Source of the DNA: an uncultured Ruminococcus sp.
GTDB lineage: Bacteria > Bacillota > Clostridia > Oscillospirales > CAG-382
Assembly (NCBI GenBank): GCA_902783535.1
Contig: CACZRJ010000212.1
Location: forward strand, 1-8,778
DNA length: 8,778 nt
Direction of reading: 5' to 3'
Positions 1-6,620 of the stretch are shown in pieces (position 1 is the stretch's first letter; every line of letters begins with the position of its first letter). The notes beneath the pieces were generated by a model. The model was not told the origin of the DNA and ran no database searches. It was given only the letters and a program-made list of their open reading frames with translations. Position numbers and translations under genes: made by a program.

Positions 1-177
1 GCGAAGGTTTCGAGAGACCGGTACTGCCTCGAAATGGATGAGAAATATCCGGAATACGGATTCGCAAAACACAAGGGTTACGGGACGAAAGCGCATTACG
101 CCGCGCTGCGCGCGTACGGGCCCTGTCCCGAACACAGAATGAGTTTCCTGCGCACGTTTTTCGAACGGGAAAACTGA
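1..177 (+). CDS. rnhB: Ribonuclease HII, C-terminal end (partial, 5' end outside window)
   Basis: This is the last 58 codons of a gene that begins before the window. The reading frame opens with AKVSRDRYC and continues through YPEYGFAKHKGYGTKAHY and a GPCPEHRMSF segment, ending at a TGA. These are the conserved C-terminal blocks of RNase HII, including the AKV(T/S)RD helix and the FAKHKGYGT loop. The enzyme cleaves the RNA strand of RNA-DNA hybrids and removes single ribonucleotides from DNA in the cytoplasm. The catalytic N-terminal acidic residues lie outside the window, so activity cannot be judged here. The stop codon sits in the loop of a 9-bp hairpin (166-188), and the next gene starts 39 nt further on, on the same strand. 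Confidence 0.93.
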   Translation, partial: AKVSRDRYCLEMDEKYPEYGFAKHKGYGTKAHYAALRAYGPCPEHRMSFLRTFFEREN

Positions 178-188
178 ACGTTTTCCCG
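166..188 (+). other. Perfect 9-bp hairpin across the rnhB stop codon
   Basis: The arms CGGGAAAAC (166-174) and GTTTTCCCG (180-188) are perfectly complementary and enclose a 5-nt loop that contains the rnhB TGA. No U-run follows the 3' arm, so this is not a standard intrinsic terminator. It lies just 5' of the ribosome binding site at 203-210 and could be an mRNA processing or stability element, or a weak terminator. Its role is inference. Confidence 0.5.
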
Positions 189-202
189 CCGCAGGATGCC
201 GG

Positions 203-210
203 AAAGGAGG
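203..210 (+). promoter_or_regulatory. Ribosome binding site that fixes the phosphoesterase start
   Basis: AAAGGAGG stands 6 nt before the ATG at 217. An earlier in-frame ATG at 196 lies upstream of this site and has no Shine-Dalgarno sequence of its own, so 217 is the better start. Confidence 0.85.
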
Positions 211-216
211 CCCTTC

Positions 217-921
217 ATGTCAGTTTACGCGATCGCCGATCTGCATCTGTCCCACGGCGTCGACAAGCCGATGGATATTTTCGGCCCGAAGTGGGAAAGG
301 CATACGGAGAAACTGGAGAAGAACTGGAGGGAGACCGTCCGCCCGGAAGACACGGTGATCCTGGCCGGCGACCTGTCTTGGGGACTCGGCATGGACGAGG
401 CGGAGGAAGACCTGCTGTTCGTCGAACGGCTGCCCGGAAAAAAGATCCTCCTGAAGGGGAATCACGACCTCTGGTGGGGGACCATGAACAAGCTGAGAGA
501 ATGGAAAGAGCGCCTGGGGCTCGAAACGGTGTTCTTCCTTTTCAACAACGCCTTCGTCGCGGAAGACGTCGTCGTATGCGGCACGCGCGGATGGCTTCTG
601 GAAAACATGCCTTCGGATCAGGACGAAAAAGTCATGCTGCGGGAAGCCGGGCGGCTGGCCAGGTCGGTCGCGGAAGGGAGGAAACTGCTAGACGGGCACC
701 CGGAGCGGGAAATGTTTCTTTTCCTGCACTATCCGCCCGCCTACGGAAACCAGAGAAGCCAGCCGATCCTGGACGTCATCCGGGAAACGCCGGCGAAACA
801 GATCTTCTACGGGCACATGCATAACGCGGACCCGTCCCGGATCGTTCCGCAGATCGCCGGAATGCCGTCGCGCCTGATCGCGGCCGACTGGCTGCAGTTC
901 AAGCCGCTGAAGATCCGCTGA
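217..921 (+). CDS. Calcineurin-type metallophosphoesterase (COG1768-like predicted phosphohydrolase)
   Basis: A 234-residue soluble protein with the full set of metallophosphoesterase motifs in order: DLH (D8, H10), GDLSW (D52), GNHD (N82, H83), a lone histidine in LHYPP (H171) and GHMH (H200, H202). These residues bind the two-metal centre that hydrolyses phosphoester bonds. The short length and the WG and GTRGW segments fit the small COG1768-like phosphohydrolases rather than nucleases such as SbcD or MRE11. The substrate is unknown. No signal peptide or membrane segment is seen, so it should be cytoplasmic. The start at 217 is chosen for its AAAGGAGG site. It lies 39 nt after rnhB and 45 nt before the next gene, so the three may be cotranscribed. 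Confidence 0.9.
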   Translation: MSVYAIADLHLSHGVDKPMDIFGPKWERHTEKLEKNWRETVRPEDTVILAGDLSWGLGMDEAEEDLLFVERLPGKKILLKGNHDLWWGTMNKLREWKERLGLETVFFLFNNAFVAEDVVVCGTRGWLLENMPSDQDEKVMLREAGRLARSVAEGRKLLDGHPEREMFLFLHYPPAYGNQRSQPILDVIRETPAKQIFYGHMHNADPSRIVPQIAGMPSRLIAADWLQFKPLKIR

Positions 922-966
922 AAAAACGAACCGAAAATGTTTGAAAAAAGAAAGAAGGATGAAAAA

Positions 967-1824
967 ATGGATTTCATCGAATGCACCCATCAGAACTGTC
1001 ACATGCAGGGCTTCACGTCCGACGCCAAACATGAATACATGTACTGGTCGTTCACCGACAGCCTGGTCAAGACGAACATGAAAGGGACCATGATCTGCCA
1101 GATCCACGTCGGCGGCGGGCACTTCGGAGGCCTGGACTGGCACGACGGAAAGATTTACGTCAGCTATATGAAATATCCCACGCCCTGGACGTATTTCACC
1201 GACTGGCAAGCGTTCCGGATCTACGTTTACGAAGATCAGGACCTTCAGCTTCTGAAGATCATCGACATCGCCGAATGCGTCGAGATGAAAAAGAACATGA
1301 CGGACGGATTCCAGGGGATCGACGGCGTCGCGTTCGGAAAAGTCCCCGGGGAGACGGAAGACAGGATGCTCGTCGCCGTCGCGCTGGAGACCGGAGAACA
1401 GTACGGCAACCAGATGTTCCTGGACGTGGACGAGGAGACCGGAAAGATCCGGAACATTTACAAGATCCCCGCCGGGAACAAGATCTTCGGCATCCAGAAT
1501 CTCGATTACGAAGCGGACACCGGATGCTACTGGTTCACGACATACGACGCGGGCGAGCCGTATATGGAAAAGGAGACGTTGTACTGCGTTTTGCCGGACA
1601 TGAAGACGGTGAGGGCGAAATACGCGATATCCACGCCCTACGGATTCGAAGCGCTCGGGAACGGAGAATACTATCTGTCCCTGCAGGGCGGAGAGAACGG
1701 AAATCAGTCGGGCATCGCATTCCGCGTGCGCGCGGAGGATCTGGAAAAGCTGAACGGCAAACTCCTGCGTCCGAAGATCGATCCGGAGATCATTGCGATG
1801 ATCGACGGGGAAACGAAGTCGTAG
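967..1824 (+). CDS. Conserved hypothetical protein, beta-propeller-like
   Basis: A 285-residue hydrophilic protein without a signal peptide or membrane segment. It contains several blade-like segments of the type seen in SMP-30/NHL-like propellers: MQGFTSD then YMYWSFTDSLVKT, GLDWHDGKIYVSYM, GIDGVAF, GIQNLDYEADTGCYWFTTY, and YGFEALGNGEYYLSLQGG. Aromatic residues are frequent near the strand ends. I know of no characterised family member and assign no reaction; a sugar- or lactone-related role would be guesswork. The start at 967 is preferred because AGAAGGA lies 7 nt upstream. The in-frame ATG at 937 has no Shine-Dalgarno sequence and would add a lysine-rich tail. It follows the phosphoesterase on the same strand and is followed by a probable terminator. 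Confidence 0.8.
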   Translation: MDFIECTHQNCHMQGFTSDAKHEYMYWSFTDSLVKTNMKGTMICQIHVGGGHFGGLDWHDGKIYVSYMKYPTPWTYFTDWQAFRIYVYEDQDLQLLKIIDIAECVEMKKNMTDGFQGIDGVAFGKVPGETEDRMLVAVALETGEQYGNQMFLDVDEETGKIRNIYKIPAGNKIFGIQNLDYEADTGCYWFTTYDAGEPYMEKETLYCVLPDMKTVRAKYAISTPYGFEALGNGEYYLSLQGGENGNQSGIAFRVRAEDLEKLNGKLLRPKIDPEIIAMIDGETKS

Positions 1825-1839
1825 AAAAAACAATCATGC

Positions 1840-1878
1840 AGACGGCGGAGCGCTCAGGCACTTTTGCCGTCTTTTCTT
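1840..1878 (+). terminator. Probable intrinsic terminator after the propeller gene
   Basis: The arms AGACGGC (1840-1846) and GCCGTCT (1866-1872) form a 7-bp stem with a 19-nt loop. A T-rich run (TTTTCTTC) overlaps and follows the 3' arm. It lies 15 nt after the stop codon at 1824 and separates this unit from the sigma-factor operon. The long loop lowers confidence. Confidence 0.6.
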
Positions 1879-1928
1879 CAAAAAAATGAGATATTTCCCT
1901 TCAAAAGCGTACTGAAAGAGTGAGACGG

Positions 1929-1936
1929 AAAGGAGG
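1929..1936 (+). promoter_or_regulatory. Ribosome binding site supporting a TTG start
   Basis: AAAGGAGG lies 8 nt before the TTG at 1945. No in-frame ATG gives a full-length sigma factor, and the encoded N-terminus (DDSKIIDLLFERSE) is typical of the family. Initiation at TTG is therefore well supported. Confidence 0.8.
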
Positions 1937-1944
1937 CCGGACAT

Positions 1945-2502
1945 TTGGACGACAGCAAAATCATCGATCTGCTCTTCGAGCGCTCGGAGCAGGCAATCGC
2001 CGAACTGACGAGCCGGTACGGCCCCGCGTGTCTCAGGATCGCCGAAGGCATTCTGAACAACCGGCAGGACGCGGAAGAGTGCGTGAACGACGCATATCTC
2101 GCGGTCTGGAATACGGTGCCGCCGCAAAAGCCGGATCATCTGCCGGGCTATGTTTTCCGGATCGTCCGGAATCTCGCTCTGAAGAAATACCACGAGAACA
2201 CGGCGCTGAAAAGGAACAGTTCCTACGACGTGGCGCTGGATGAGATCACGGAGTTTCTTCCGGGATCGGCGTCCGTGGAGGACGACGTCGCGGTAAAAGA
2301 GATCTCGGAAGCGATCGACGACTTTCTGGAAACGCTAGACGAGCAAAGCCGCATCCTGTTCGTCAGACGGTACTGGTACGCTGATTCCGTCGAAGAACTG
2401 GCGCGGCTGTCCGGCAGGAGCGGTCATTACGTTTCAGTGCGGCTTTCGCGGATCCGGAAAGCGCTCAAAAAGTATCTGAACGGGAAGGGAGTATTCGTAT
2501 GA
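1945..2502 (+). CDS. ECF-family RNA polymerase sigma factor (sigma-70 family)
   Basis: A 185-residue protein made of two sigma domains only, as in ECF sigma factors. Region 2 covers about residues 15-85 and includes the core-binding DAEECVNDAYLAVWN segment (42-56) and a basic, aromatic -10 recognition helix (GYVFRIVRNLALKKY, 68-82). After an acidic linker, region 4 (about 120-178) holds the -35 recognition helix-turn-helix, SVEELARLSGRSGHYVSVRLSRIRKAL without a break. It would direct RNA polymerase to a small regulon. Translation starts at TTG. The stop codon overlaps the next gene's ATG in an ATGA, so the two should be translationally coupled; that neighbour is probably its anti-sigma factor. 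I could not identify a self-type promoter upstream. Confidence 0.9.
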   Translation: MDDSKIIDLLFERSEQAIAELTSRYGPACLRIAEGILNNRQDAEECVNDAYLAVWNTVPPQKPDHLPGYVFRIVRNLALKKYHENTALKRNSSYDVALDEITEFLPGSASVEDDVAVKEISEAIDDFLETLDEQSRILFVRRYWYADSVEELARLSGRSGHYVSVRLSRIRKALKKYLNGKGVFV

Positions 2503-3989
2503 GAGAACAGGATAGATCAAAGATCATCGGCAATATCGACAAAAAATACATCGACGAAGCGGCGTTCGCTTTCGAAGACAGCGATGCCGTTCCGGGAAGG
2601 AAGTGGGCGGATCCGAAGCGGAATCCGGCTCGTCCGGGATGGATCAGAACGGCGGTCATCGTGGCAAGCGCCGTCCTGCTGATCGCAGCCGGGCTGACCG
2701 CGACGGTCATCGCGGCGGACGTGAAAGAATACAACGAAGCAGTTGCGTTCTTCGCGGACAACGGACTGTCCGCAGAGGGACTGAGCAGATCGGAAGTGAA
2801 GGCGGTCTATCGCGACATCACCGAAAAGACCTTCACCTGCGACAAAACCGCGGAAGTGCTCCAGAAGGCCGTTCCGGGGTGGGAGATCAGGCAGGACGGG
2901 ACGGAATTCGGAAGCGACACTTCTCTTCCGGAAATATGGAGTCAGACTGACCCCGGCTTCCGGAAAGGGGTCGATTACCGTCTCGTCGAACAGTATGTCC
3001 GAAACGAAGAGTACGGCACCGACGATCTGAAAAGTACCGTGCTGGAATGCCGGATGGACGGAGAACTCCTCTGGGAAACGGAATTCGACGACCTTTGCGC
3101 GACGGATTATTCATGCACGAAAGACGGCATTGCGGTCTGGGGACACTCCGGGCAGCGGTCCACTGTCACGTCATCTTTCGCATGGATCGCGCTTGTGGGC
3201 GGCGACGGAACCGTCAAATGGCAGCGGAGGCTGGATCACGGCTTCGAACTGGAGGACGTTGCGGCCGTATTGAACAATGAAGACGGCACGTGGACGGTGA
3301 TCAGCAGGGGACAGGTGAGATACCTCTGCCTCGCCAACTTTGATTCGGACGGAAACGAACTGTTTTTCAACAAGACGGAGGTCGGAGTTTACGGAATCAG
3401 AAATGCGAAACGACTCGGAAACGGATACATCGTTCAGCTGGGCAGCTACGATCCGCCCGAGGCCGCGCTTCTGTACCGTCTTGATCGCGACGGCCGTGTG
3501 ATGGAAACCTACTCGTACGACTCGGAAGATTCCGCCTTCCACATTACGGATATGGCGGAATTCGGGGGAAGAGTCTATCTTTCCGGTTACTCGGTGCCCG
3601 GCAAAGCGGACGAGCACAGCCGGGAGATCGCGGGCATTCTGTCGAAACTGGTGCCGGGCGCAGTCACGTCCGAAACAAGCATCTCCCCGGAAGTGCTGAC
3701 GCCGATGGTGCAGGATAATTATACGGCGGTTCTGCTCATATGCGATCCCGAGGAGGGAACGCCGGAGACCTTCTATTCCGTGAAGGGCTCTCTTGGCGGA
3801 AAACTGTCCGTGAACGGCACGGACAAACTGGAATGGGACGTCGAAAGCATCGTCTCGACAGTCTACTCCCCTCTGACCAGCGCGTGGTCCATTGCCGGTG
3901 TATGCGAAGTATTCCGCTACGAGTTCGATGAAAGCAGGAACCTGACGGGACAGGAAAAAACCGGAGAAACCGTGACGTTCGCGAGATAA
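2499..3989 (+). CDS. Single-pass membrane protein, probable anti-sigma factor with large extracellular domain
   Basis: A 496-residue protein. The N-terminal 45 residues are cytoplasmic and carry an IGNIDKKYIDEAAF motif (10-23), resembling the short sigma-binding segment found before the membrane helix in many Clostridial anti-sigma-like proteins. One hydrophobic helix follows (about 50-73), then an acidic stretch (YNEAVAFFADNGLSAEGLSR, about 78-97), a segment YRDITEKTFTCDKTAEVL, and a domain of about 350 residues outside the cell. That domain has repeated strand-rich units (for example GGDGTVKW, LANFDSDGNELFF, YRLDRDGRVMETY, GGRVYLSGYS) that suggest a beta-propeller-like fold. The anti-sigma role is inferred mainly from the 4-nt overlap with the ECF sigma gene and the topology. 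No zinc-binding HxxxCxxC motif is seen. The ligand is unknown. Confidence 0.8.
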   Translation: MREQDRSKIIGNIDKKYIDEAAFAFEDSDAVPGRKWADPKRNPARPGWIRTAVIVASAVLLIAAGLTATVIAADVKEYNEAVAFFADNGLSAEGLSRSEVKAVYRDITEKTFTCDKTAEVLQKAVPGWEIRQDGTEFGSDTSLPEIWSQTDPGFRKGVDYRLVEQYVRNEEYGTDDLKSTVLECRMDGELLWETEFDDLCATDYSCTKDGIAVWGHSGQRSTVTSSFAWIALVGGDGTVKWQRRLDHGFELEDVAAVLNNEDGTWTVISRGQVRYLCLANFDSDGNELFFNKTEVGVYGIRNAKRLGNGYIVQLGSYDPPEAALLYRLDRDGRVMETYSYDSEDSAFHITDMAEFGGRVYLSGYSVPGKADEHSREIAGILSKLVPGAVTSETSISPEVLTPMVQDNYTAVLLICDPEEGTPETFYSVKGSLGGKLSVNGTDKLEWDVESIVSTVYSPLTSAWSIAGVCEVFRYEFDESRNLTGQEKTGETVTFAR

Positions 3990-4003
3990 GGGGCTGAAGA
4001 AAG

Positions 4004-4044
4004 AAAAAGCAAAAGCGGCGGCTTCCGTTTGGAAACCGCCGCTT
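4004..4044 (-). terminator. Strong intrinsic terminator of the permease gene, in the convergent gap
   Basis: The outer arms AAGCGGCGG (4013-4021) and CCGCCGCTT (4036-4044) pair over 9 bp. After one C/A mismatch, TTCC and GGAA pair over a GTTT loop. On the minus strand the hairpin is followed by TTTT, GC and TTTTT, a good U-run, so it ends leftward transcription from the permease. On the + strand only the hairpin is present, with no U-run, so it would be weaker for the anti-sigma transcript, which has no other clear terminator. Confidence 0.88.
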
Positions 4045-4070
4045 GGCTTGAGAAGAAAACCGTTCTGCCG

Positions 4071-5240
4071 TCAGCCGATCCGGAAAATCAAATGCTCGAA
4101 AAGAAGGAGCAGAGCGAGGAAGGAGAAACTGAACGCCGAATACATCAGCACGTAGCGGAGGCCTTTGCCGTTCTCCGGGTTCTGACGGACGTACGCGCGG
4201 TAGGTGATCAGACTCGCGAGCGAGGCGATCAGCGTTCCGGTGCCGCCGATATTCACGCCGACAAGCAGTTCCTGCCAGTTGCCGGTAAAGCGGGACAGGA
4301 GAATGGCGGACGGGACGTTCGATATGAACTGGCAGGACGCCGCGCTCACAAGAAGCGTGTCCTTTTCCAGAAGCGAGGAGATCAGGTTCCGGACGGGCTC
4401 CATGCGGGACATGTTCCCGGCGAAAATGAAGAAGAAAACGAAGGTCAGAAGCAGAGACCAGTCGACGTCCCTGAAAGCTTTCCTGTCGATGAACAGCAGC
4501 GCCAGGATCACGACCGCAAGGCCGATATAATACGGGAGGATCCGGAAGACCATGACGATAGAGACCGCGAAAAGCGTAAGCAGAAGCGCGGTCTTTCCTT
4601 TCGGCAGCTCGATCTTTTCATCCGGAACGGTCATTTTTTCCGGTTTGAAGAAGATGAGACAGCAGAGTCCGAACAGGAAGACGGACAGCAGGAACGGCGG
4701 CGCCATCACGGACAGAAATTCTCCGTCCGGAATGGAGAAATATCCGTAGAGGTAGAGGTTCTGAGGGTTCCCGAACGGCGTGAGCATGCCGCCTAGGTTC
4801 GCGGCGATCGTCTGAAGAATGAACAGCTTCGCCGTGTATTTTTCCATGTTCCCGGCGCGGAGGATCATGGCTCCGAGCGGAAGGAAGGTCAGCAGCGCCA
4901 TGTCGTTGGCGATCAGCATGGAACCGATGAAAGTGATGCAGACGGCGGCCGTGCAGCAGGCGCGGACGGAGCCGAACAGCCGGACGATCTTCAGCGCGAG
5001 CGCATAAAAAAACCGGACGTGCCGGAGCGCGCAGACGACTGCGAGCACCGCCAGAAGGCATGCGAGCGTCTTGAAGTCGAAATATGTGATATATGTTGCG
5101 TCCGGCGGGACGATGACCGCTGTGACGGCGGCCGCGATGAATGCGATGACGGCGACGGCGTTCTTTTTCAGGAAATCCCCGAGATGTCTGAGAACGGCGG
5201 AGCCGCGCGCAGGAGCCGGACGGACGGCGATATGGTTCGT
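4071..5240 (-). CDS. SLC13/ArsB-like (citrate-transporter superfamily) permease; no canonical start codon
   Basis: A polytopic membrane protein of about 389 residues, rich in hydrophobic helices. Family landmarks include MLIANDMALLTFLPLG, ANLGGMLTPFGNPQNLYLYG, SCQFISNVPSAILLSRFTG and VGVNIGGTGTLIASLASL. They match the repeated hairpin and NP-type substrate-site motifs of ion-transporter-superfamily permeases that move anions such as dicarboxylates or arsenite; the substrate is not evident. The first canonical start in frame is a GTG at 5048, but the frame stays open upstream to a TGA at 5262-5264. It encodes FLKKNAVAVIAFIAAAVTAV, VPPDATYITYFDFKTL and further residues, which is the expected first helix and loop. 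No ATG, GTG or TTG occurs in that stretch. An ACG at 5240-5238 sits where a start should be, 8 nt after GAGG. The 5' end is therefore uncertain, and a damaged start is possible. Confidence 0.8.
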   Translation of the reverse strand, partial: TNHIAVRPAPARGSAVLRHLGDFLKKNAVAVIAFIAAAVTAVIVPPDATYITYFDFKTLACLLAVLAVVCALRHVRFFYALALKIVRLFGSVRACCTAAVCITFIGSMLIANDMALLTFLPLGAMILRAGNMEKYTAKLFILQTIAANLGGMLTPFGNPQNLYLYGYFSIPDGEFLSVMAPPFLLSVFLFGLCCLIFFKPEKMTVPDEKIELPKGKTALLLTLFAVSIVMVFRILPYYIGLAVVILALLFIDRKAFRDVDWSLLLTFVFFFIFAGNMSRMEPVRNLISSLLEKDTLLVSAASCQFISNVPSAILLSRFTGNWQELLVGVNIGGTGTLIASLASLITYRAYVRQNPENGKGLRYVLMYSAFSFSFLALLLLFEHLIFRIG

Positions 5241-5246
5241 AGCGGT

Positions 5247-5252
5247 ATCCTC
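5247..5252 (-). promoter_or_regulatory. Shine-Dalgarno-like site before an ACG codon (permease)
   Basis: On the minus strand GAGGAT (5252-5247) lies about 14-20 nt after the predicted transcription start. It is followed, at normal spacing, by an in-frame ACG at 5240-5238 rather than ATG. It is the only convincing ribosome binding site upstream of the conserved first helix. Confidence 0.5.
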
Positions 5253-5272
5253 ACTTGTTTTTCACAAGGGGA

Positions 5273-5301
5273 AGTATACTTCCGATGCGGCGTAGAAACA
5301 A
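5273..5301 (-). promoter_or_regulatory. Sigma-A-type promoter for the permease
   Basis: On the minus strand TTGTTT (5301-5296) is separated by exactly 17 nt from TATACT (5278-5273), a 5/6 match to the -10 consensus. The -35 matches only 3/6. Transcription would start near 5266, just upstream of the GAGGAT site. This placement supports translation beginning near 5240 rather than at the GTG at 5048. Confidence 0.6.
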
Positions 5302-5366
5302 TTGGCAAAACAACAGTCTTTTGTCCTTTTTTCCGCCATTTCTTGTCTGCATTGGCAATAGCGGGC

Positions 5367-5406
5367 AAAATGAAGCCGCGGCGTCGCCGGAACGATGCCG
5401 CGGTTT
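5367..5406 (-). terminator. Probable intrinsic terminator after thiI
   Basis: CCGCGGC (5376-5382) pairs with GCCGCGG (5397-5403) over 7 bp with a 14-nt loop. Flanking A-T and G-T pairs extend the stem to about 10 bp. On the minus strand it is followed by CTTCATTTT, a modest U-run. It lies 12 nt after the thiI stop codon and upstream of the permease promoter, separating the two leftward units. Confidence 0.6.
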
Positions 5407-5417
5407 TGGGGTAAGAC

Positions 5418-6620
5418 TCAGAAAACGGAAGGTTCGGACGTCTTTTTCGCCCAGATCCACTGATCCGTTCTGACCGCCCGCTCCACAAGACCGTCGACGT
5501 CCAGTTTGGATTCCTCCTCCCTGACGGCGTCGGGATCCGGACGCGTGTTCGGATGCTTCGGCGTGAACATGGCGCAGCAGTCTTCGTACGGAAGCGTGGA
5601 GATGTCGAACGTGCCGATCTGTCTCGCGCGGACGATGATCTCCTCCTTGTCGAGCCCGATGCACGGCCGGAAGACGGGCATGGAGGCAGGTTCGTTCGTG
5701 ACGACGATCGACAGCATGGTCTGGGAAGCGACCTGCCCGATGGATTCGCCCGTGACCAGCGCGTGGCTTCCGGATCTCCTGGCGATCGCTTCCGCCGTGC
5801 GGACCATGAACCGCCGCAGAAGAAGAGTGAACATGCGCTCGTCACAGTTGGCGGCGATGGCTTCCTGAACTTCCGTCAGGCTGACGCAGTGGACCTTGAC
5901 ACCGCCCGTGTATTCGGCGAGTTTCCGCGCGAGTCTGATGACTTTGTCTTTCGCCATGTCCGAGGTGTACGGCGGAGTTTCGAAATAGACGGCCTCGATC
6001 TCCACGCCCCGCTTCGCGGTCATATATCCGGCGACAGGGGAGTCGATCCCGCCCGACAGGAGCAGCATGGCTTTCCCTTCGCAGCCGACCGGCATTCCTC
6101 CGGCGCCTTTTTCGCTCGCGCCGTGCAGGATGGCCGAATGGTCCCGGATCTCCGCCATGACGACGACTTCCGGCGTGTGGAGGTCGACCTTCAGCGAAGG
6201 CATGGTCTCCAGAATCGCGCCGCCGAGTTCGGCCGCGATCTCGGGAGACGAAAGCGGGAACTGCTTGTCCGACCGTTTCGCGTCGCATTTGAACCTGCGG
6301 GAAGACCCGATCAATTCGTGCGCATGCTCCTTCGCGAGTGCGCAGAGCACGTCCATGCGCTTTTCGCATTCCATGCCGCGGCAGACCGCGACGATCCCGA
6401 AGACTTTTTTCATGGCTTCTGCGGCGGAATCCATATCCGCGTCTTCCTCGCCCCGCACGAACAGGATCGACTGCGCGTATTCCAGCTGGAAAGTCCCTGG
6501 AACGTAGGACAGCGCCTTGCGGACGTTCTTTTCGATGAGTTGGTTGAAATAGTTGCGGTTCAGTCCCTTGAGGACGACCTCGCCGTATTTCAGAAGGATG
6601 ACGTCATTGTACTTTTCCAT
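5418..6620 (-). CDS. thiI: tRNA 4-thiouridine synthase ThiI (rhodanese-less form)
   Basis: A 400-residue cytoplasmic enzyme. The N-terminal ferredoxin-like region (1-60, with LLKYGEVVLKGLNR) leads into a THUMP domain (about 60-165) that binds tRNA. The PP-loop ATPase domain follows, with SGGIDSPVAGYM (189-200), YFETPPYTS (212-220) and TGESIGQVASQT (290-301). ThiI adenylates U8 of tRNA and inserts sulfur to give 4-thiouridine; in some bacteria it also supplies sulfur for the thiamine thiazole. The protein ends shortly after PYEDCCAMFTPKHP and lacks the C-terminal rhodanese domain of the E. coli protein (482 residues). C348 or C349 should correspond to the E. coli catalytic Cys344. The ATG shares its first base with the desulfurase stop (TAATG), so the genes are coupled, and the upstream desulfurase is the likely direct sulfur donor. 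Confidence 0.96.
   Translation of the reverse strand: MEKYNDVILLKYGEVVLKGLNRNYFNQLIEKNVRKALSYVPGTFQLEYAQSILFVRGEEDADMDSAAEAMKKVFGIVAVCRGMECEKRMDVLCALAKEHAHELIGSSRRFKCDAKRSDKQFPLSSPEIAAELGGAILETMPSLKVDLHTPEVVVMAEIRDHSAILHGASEKGAGGMPVGCEGKAMLLLSGGIDSPVAGYMTAKRGVEIEAVYFETPPYTSDMAKDKVIRLARKLAEYTGGVKVHCVSLTEVQEAIAANCDERMFTLLLRRFMVRTAEAIARRSGSHALVTGESIGQVASQTMLSIVVTNEPASMPVFRPCIGLDKEEIIVRARQIGTFDISTLPYEDCCAMFTPKHPNTRPDPDAVREEESKLDVDGLVERAVRTDQWIWAKKTSEPSVF

Noticed and set aside
688..1833. Long minus-strand open frame (381 codons) opposite the phosphoesterase and propeller genes
   Set aside because: It is antisense to two genes with recognisable motifs and ribosome binding sites. Its translation is rich in H, R, D and V without any recognisable domain, as expected from the reverse frame of GC-rich coding sequence.
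4029..4796. Plus-strand open frame (255 codons) opposite the permease
   Set aside because: It starts inside the terminator hairpin, has no ribosome binding site and gives a charged E/R/Q-rich product; the permease motifs lie on the minus strand.
5168..5845. Minus-strand open frame (225 codons) spanning the thiI end and permease upstream region
   Set aside because: It runs through thiI in another frame, through the probable terminator and promoter, and encodes an arginine/serine/proline-rich sequence without domains.
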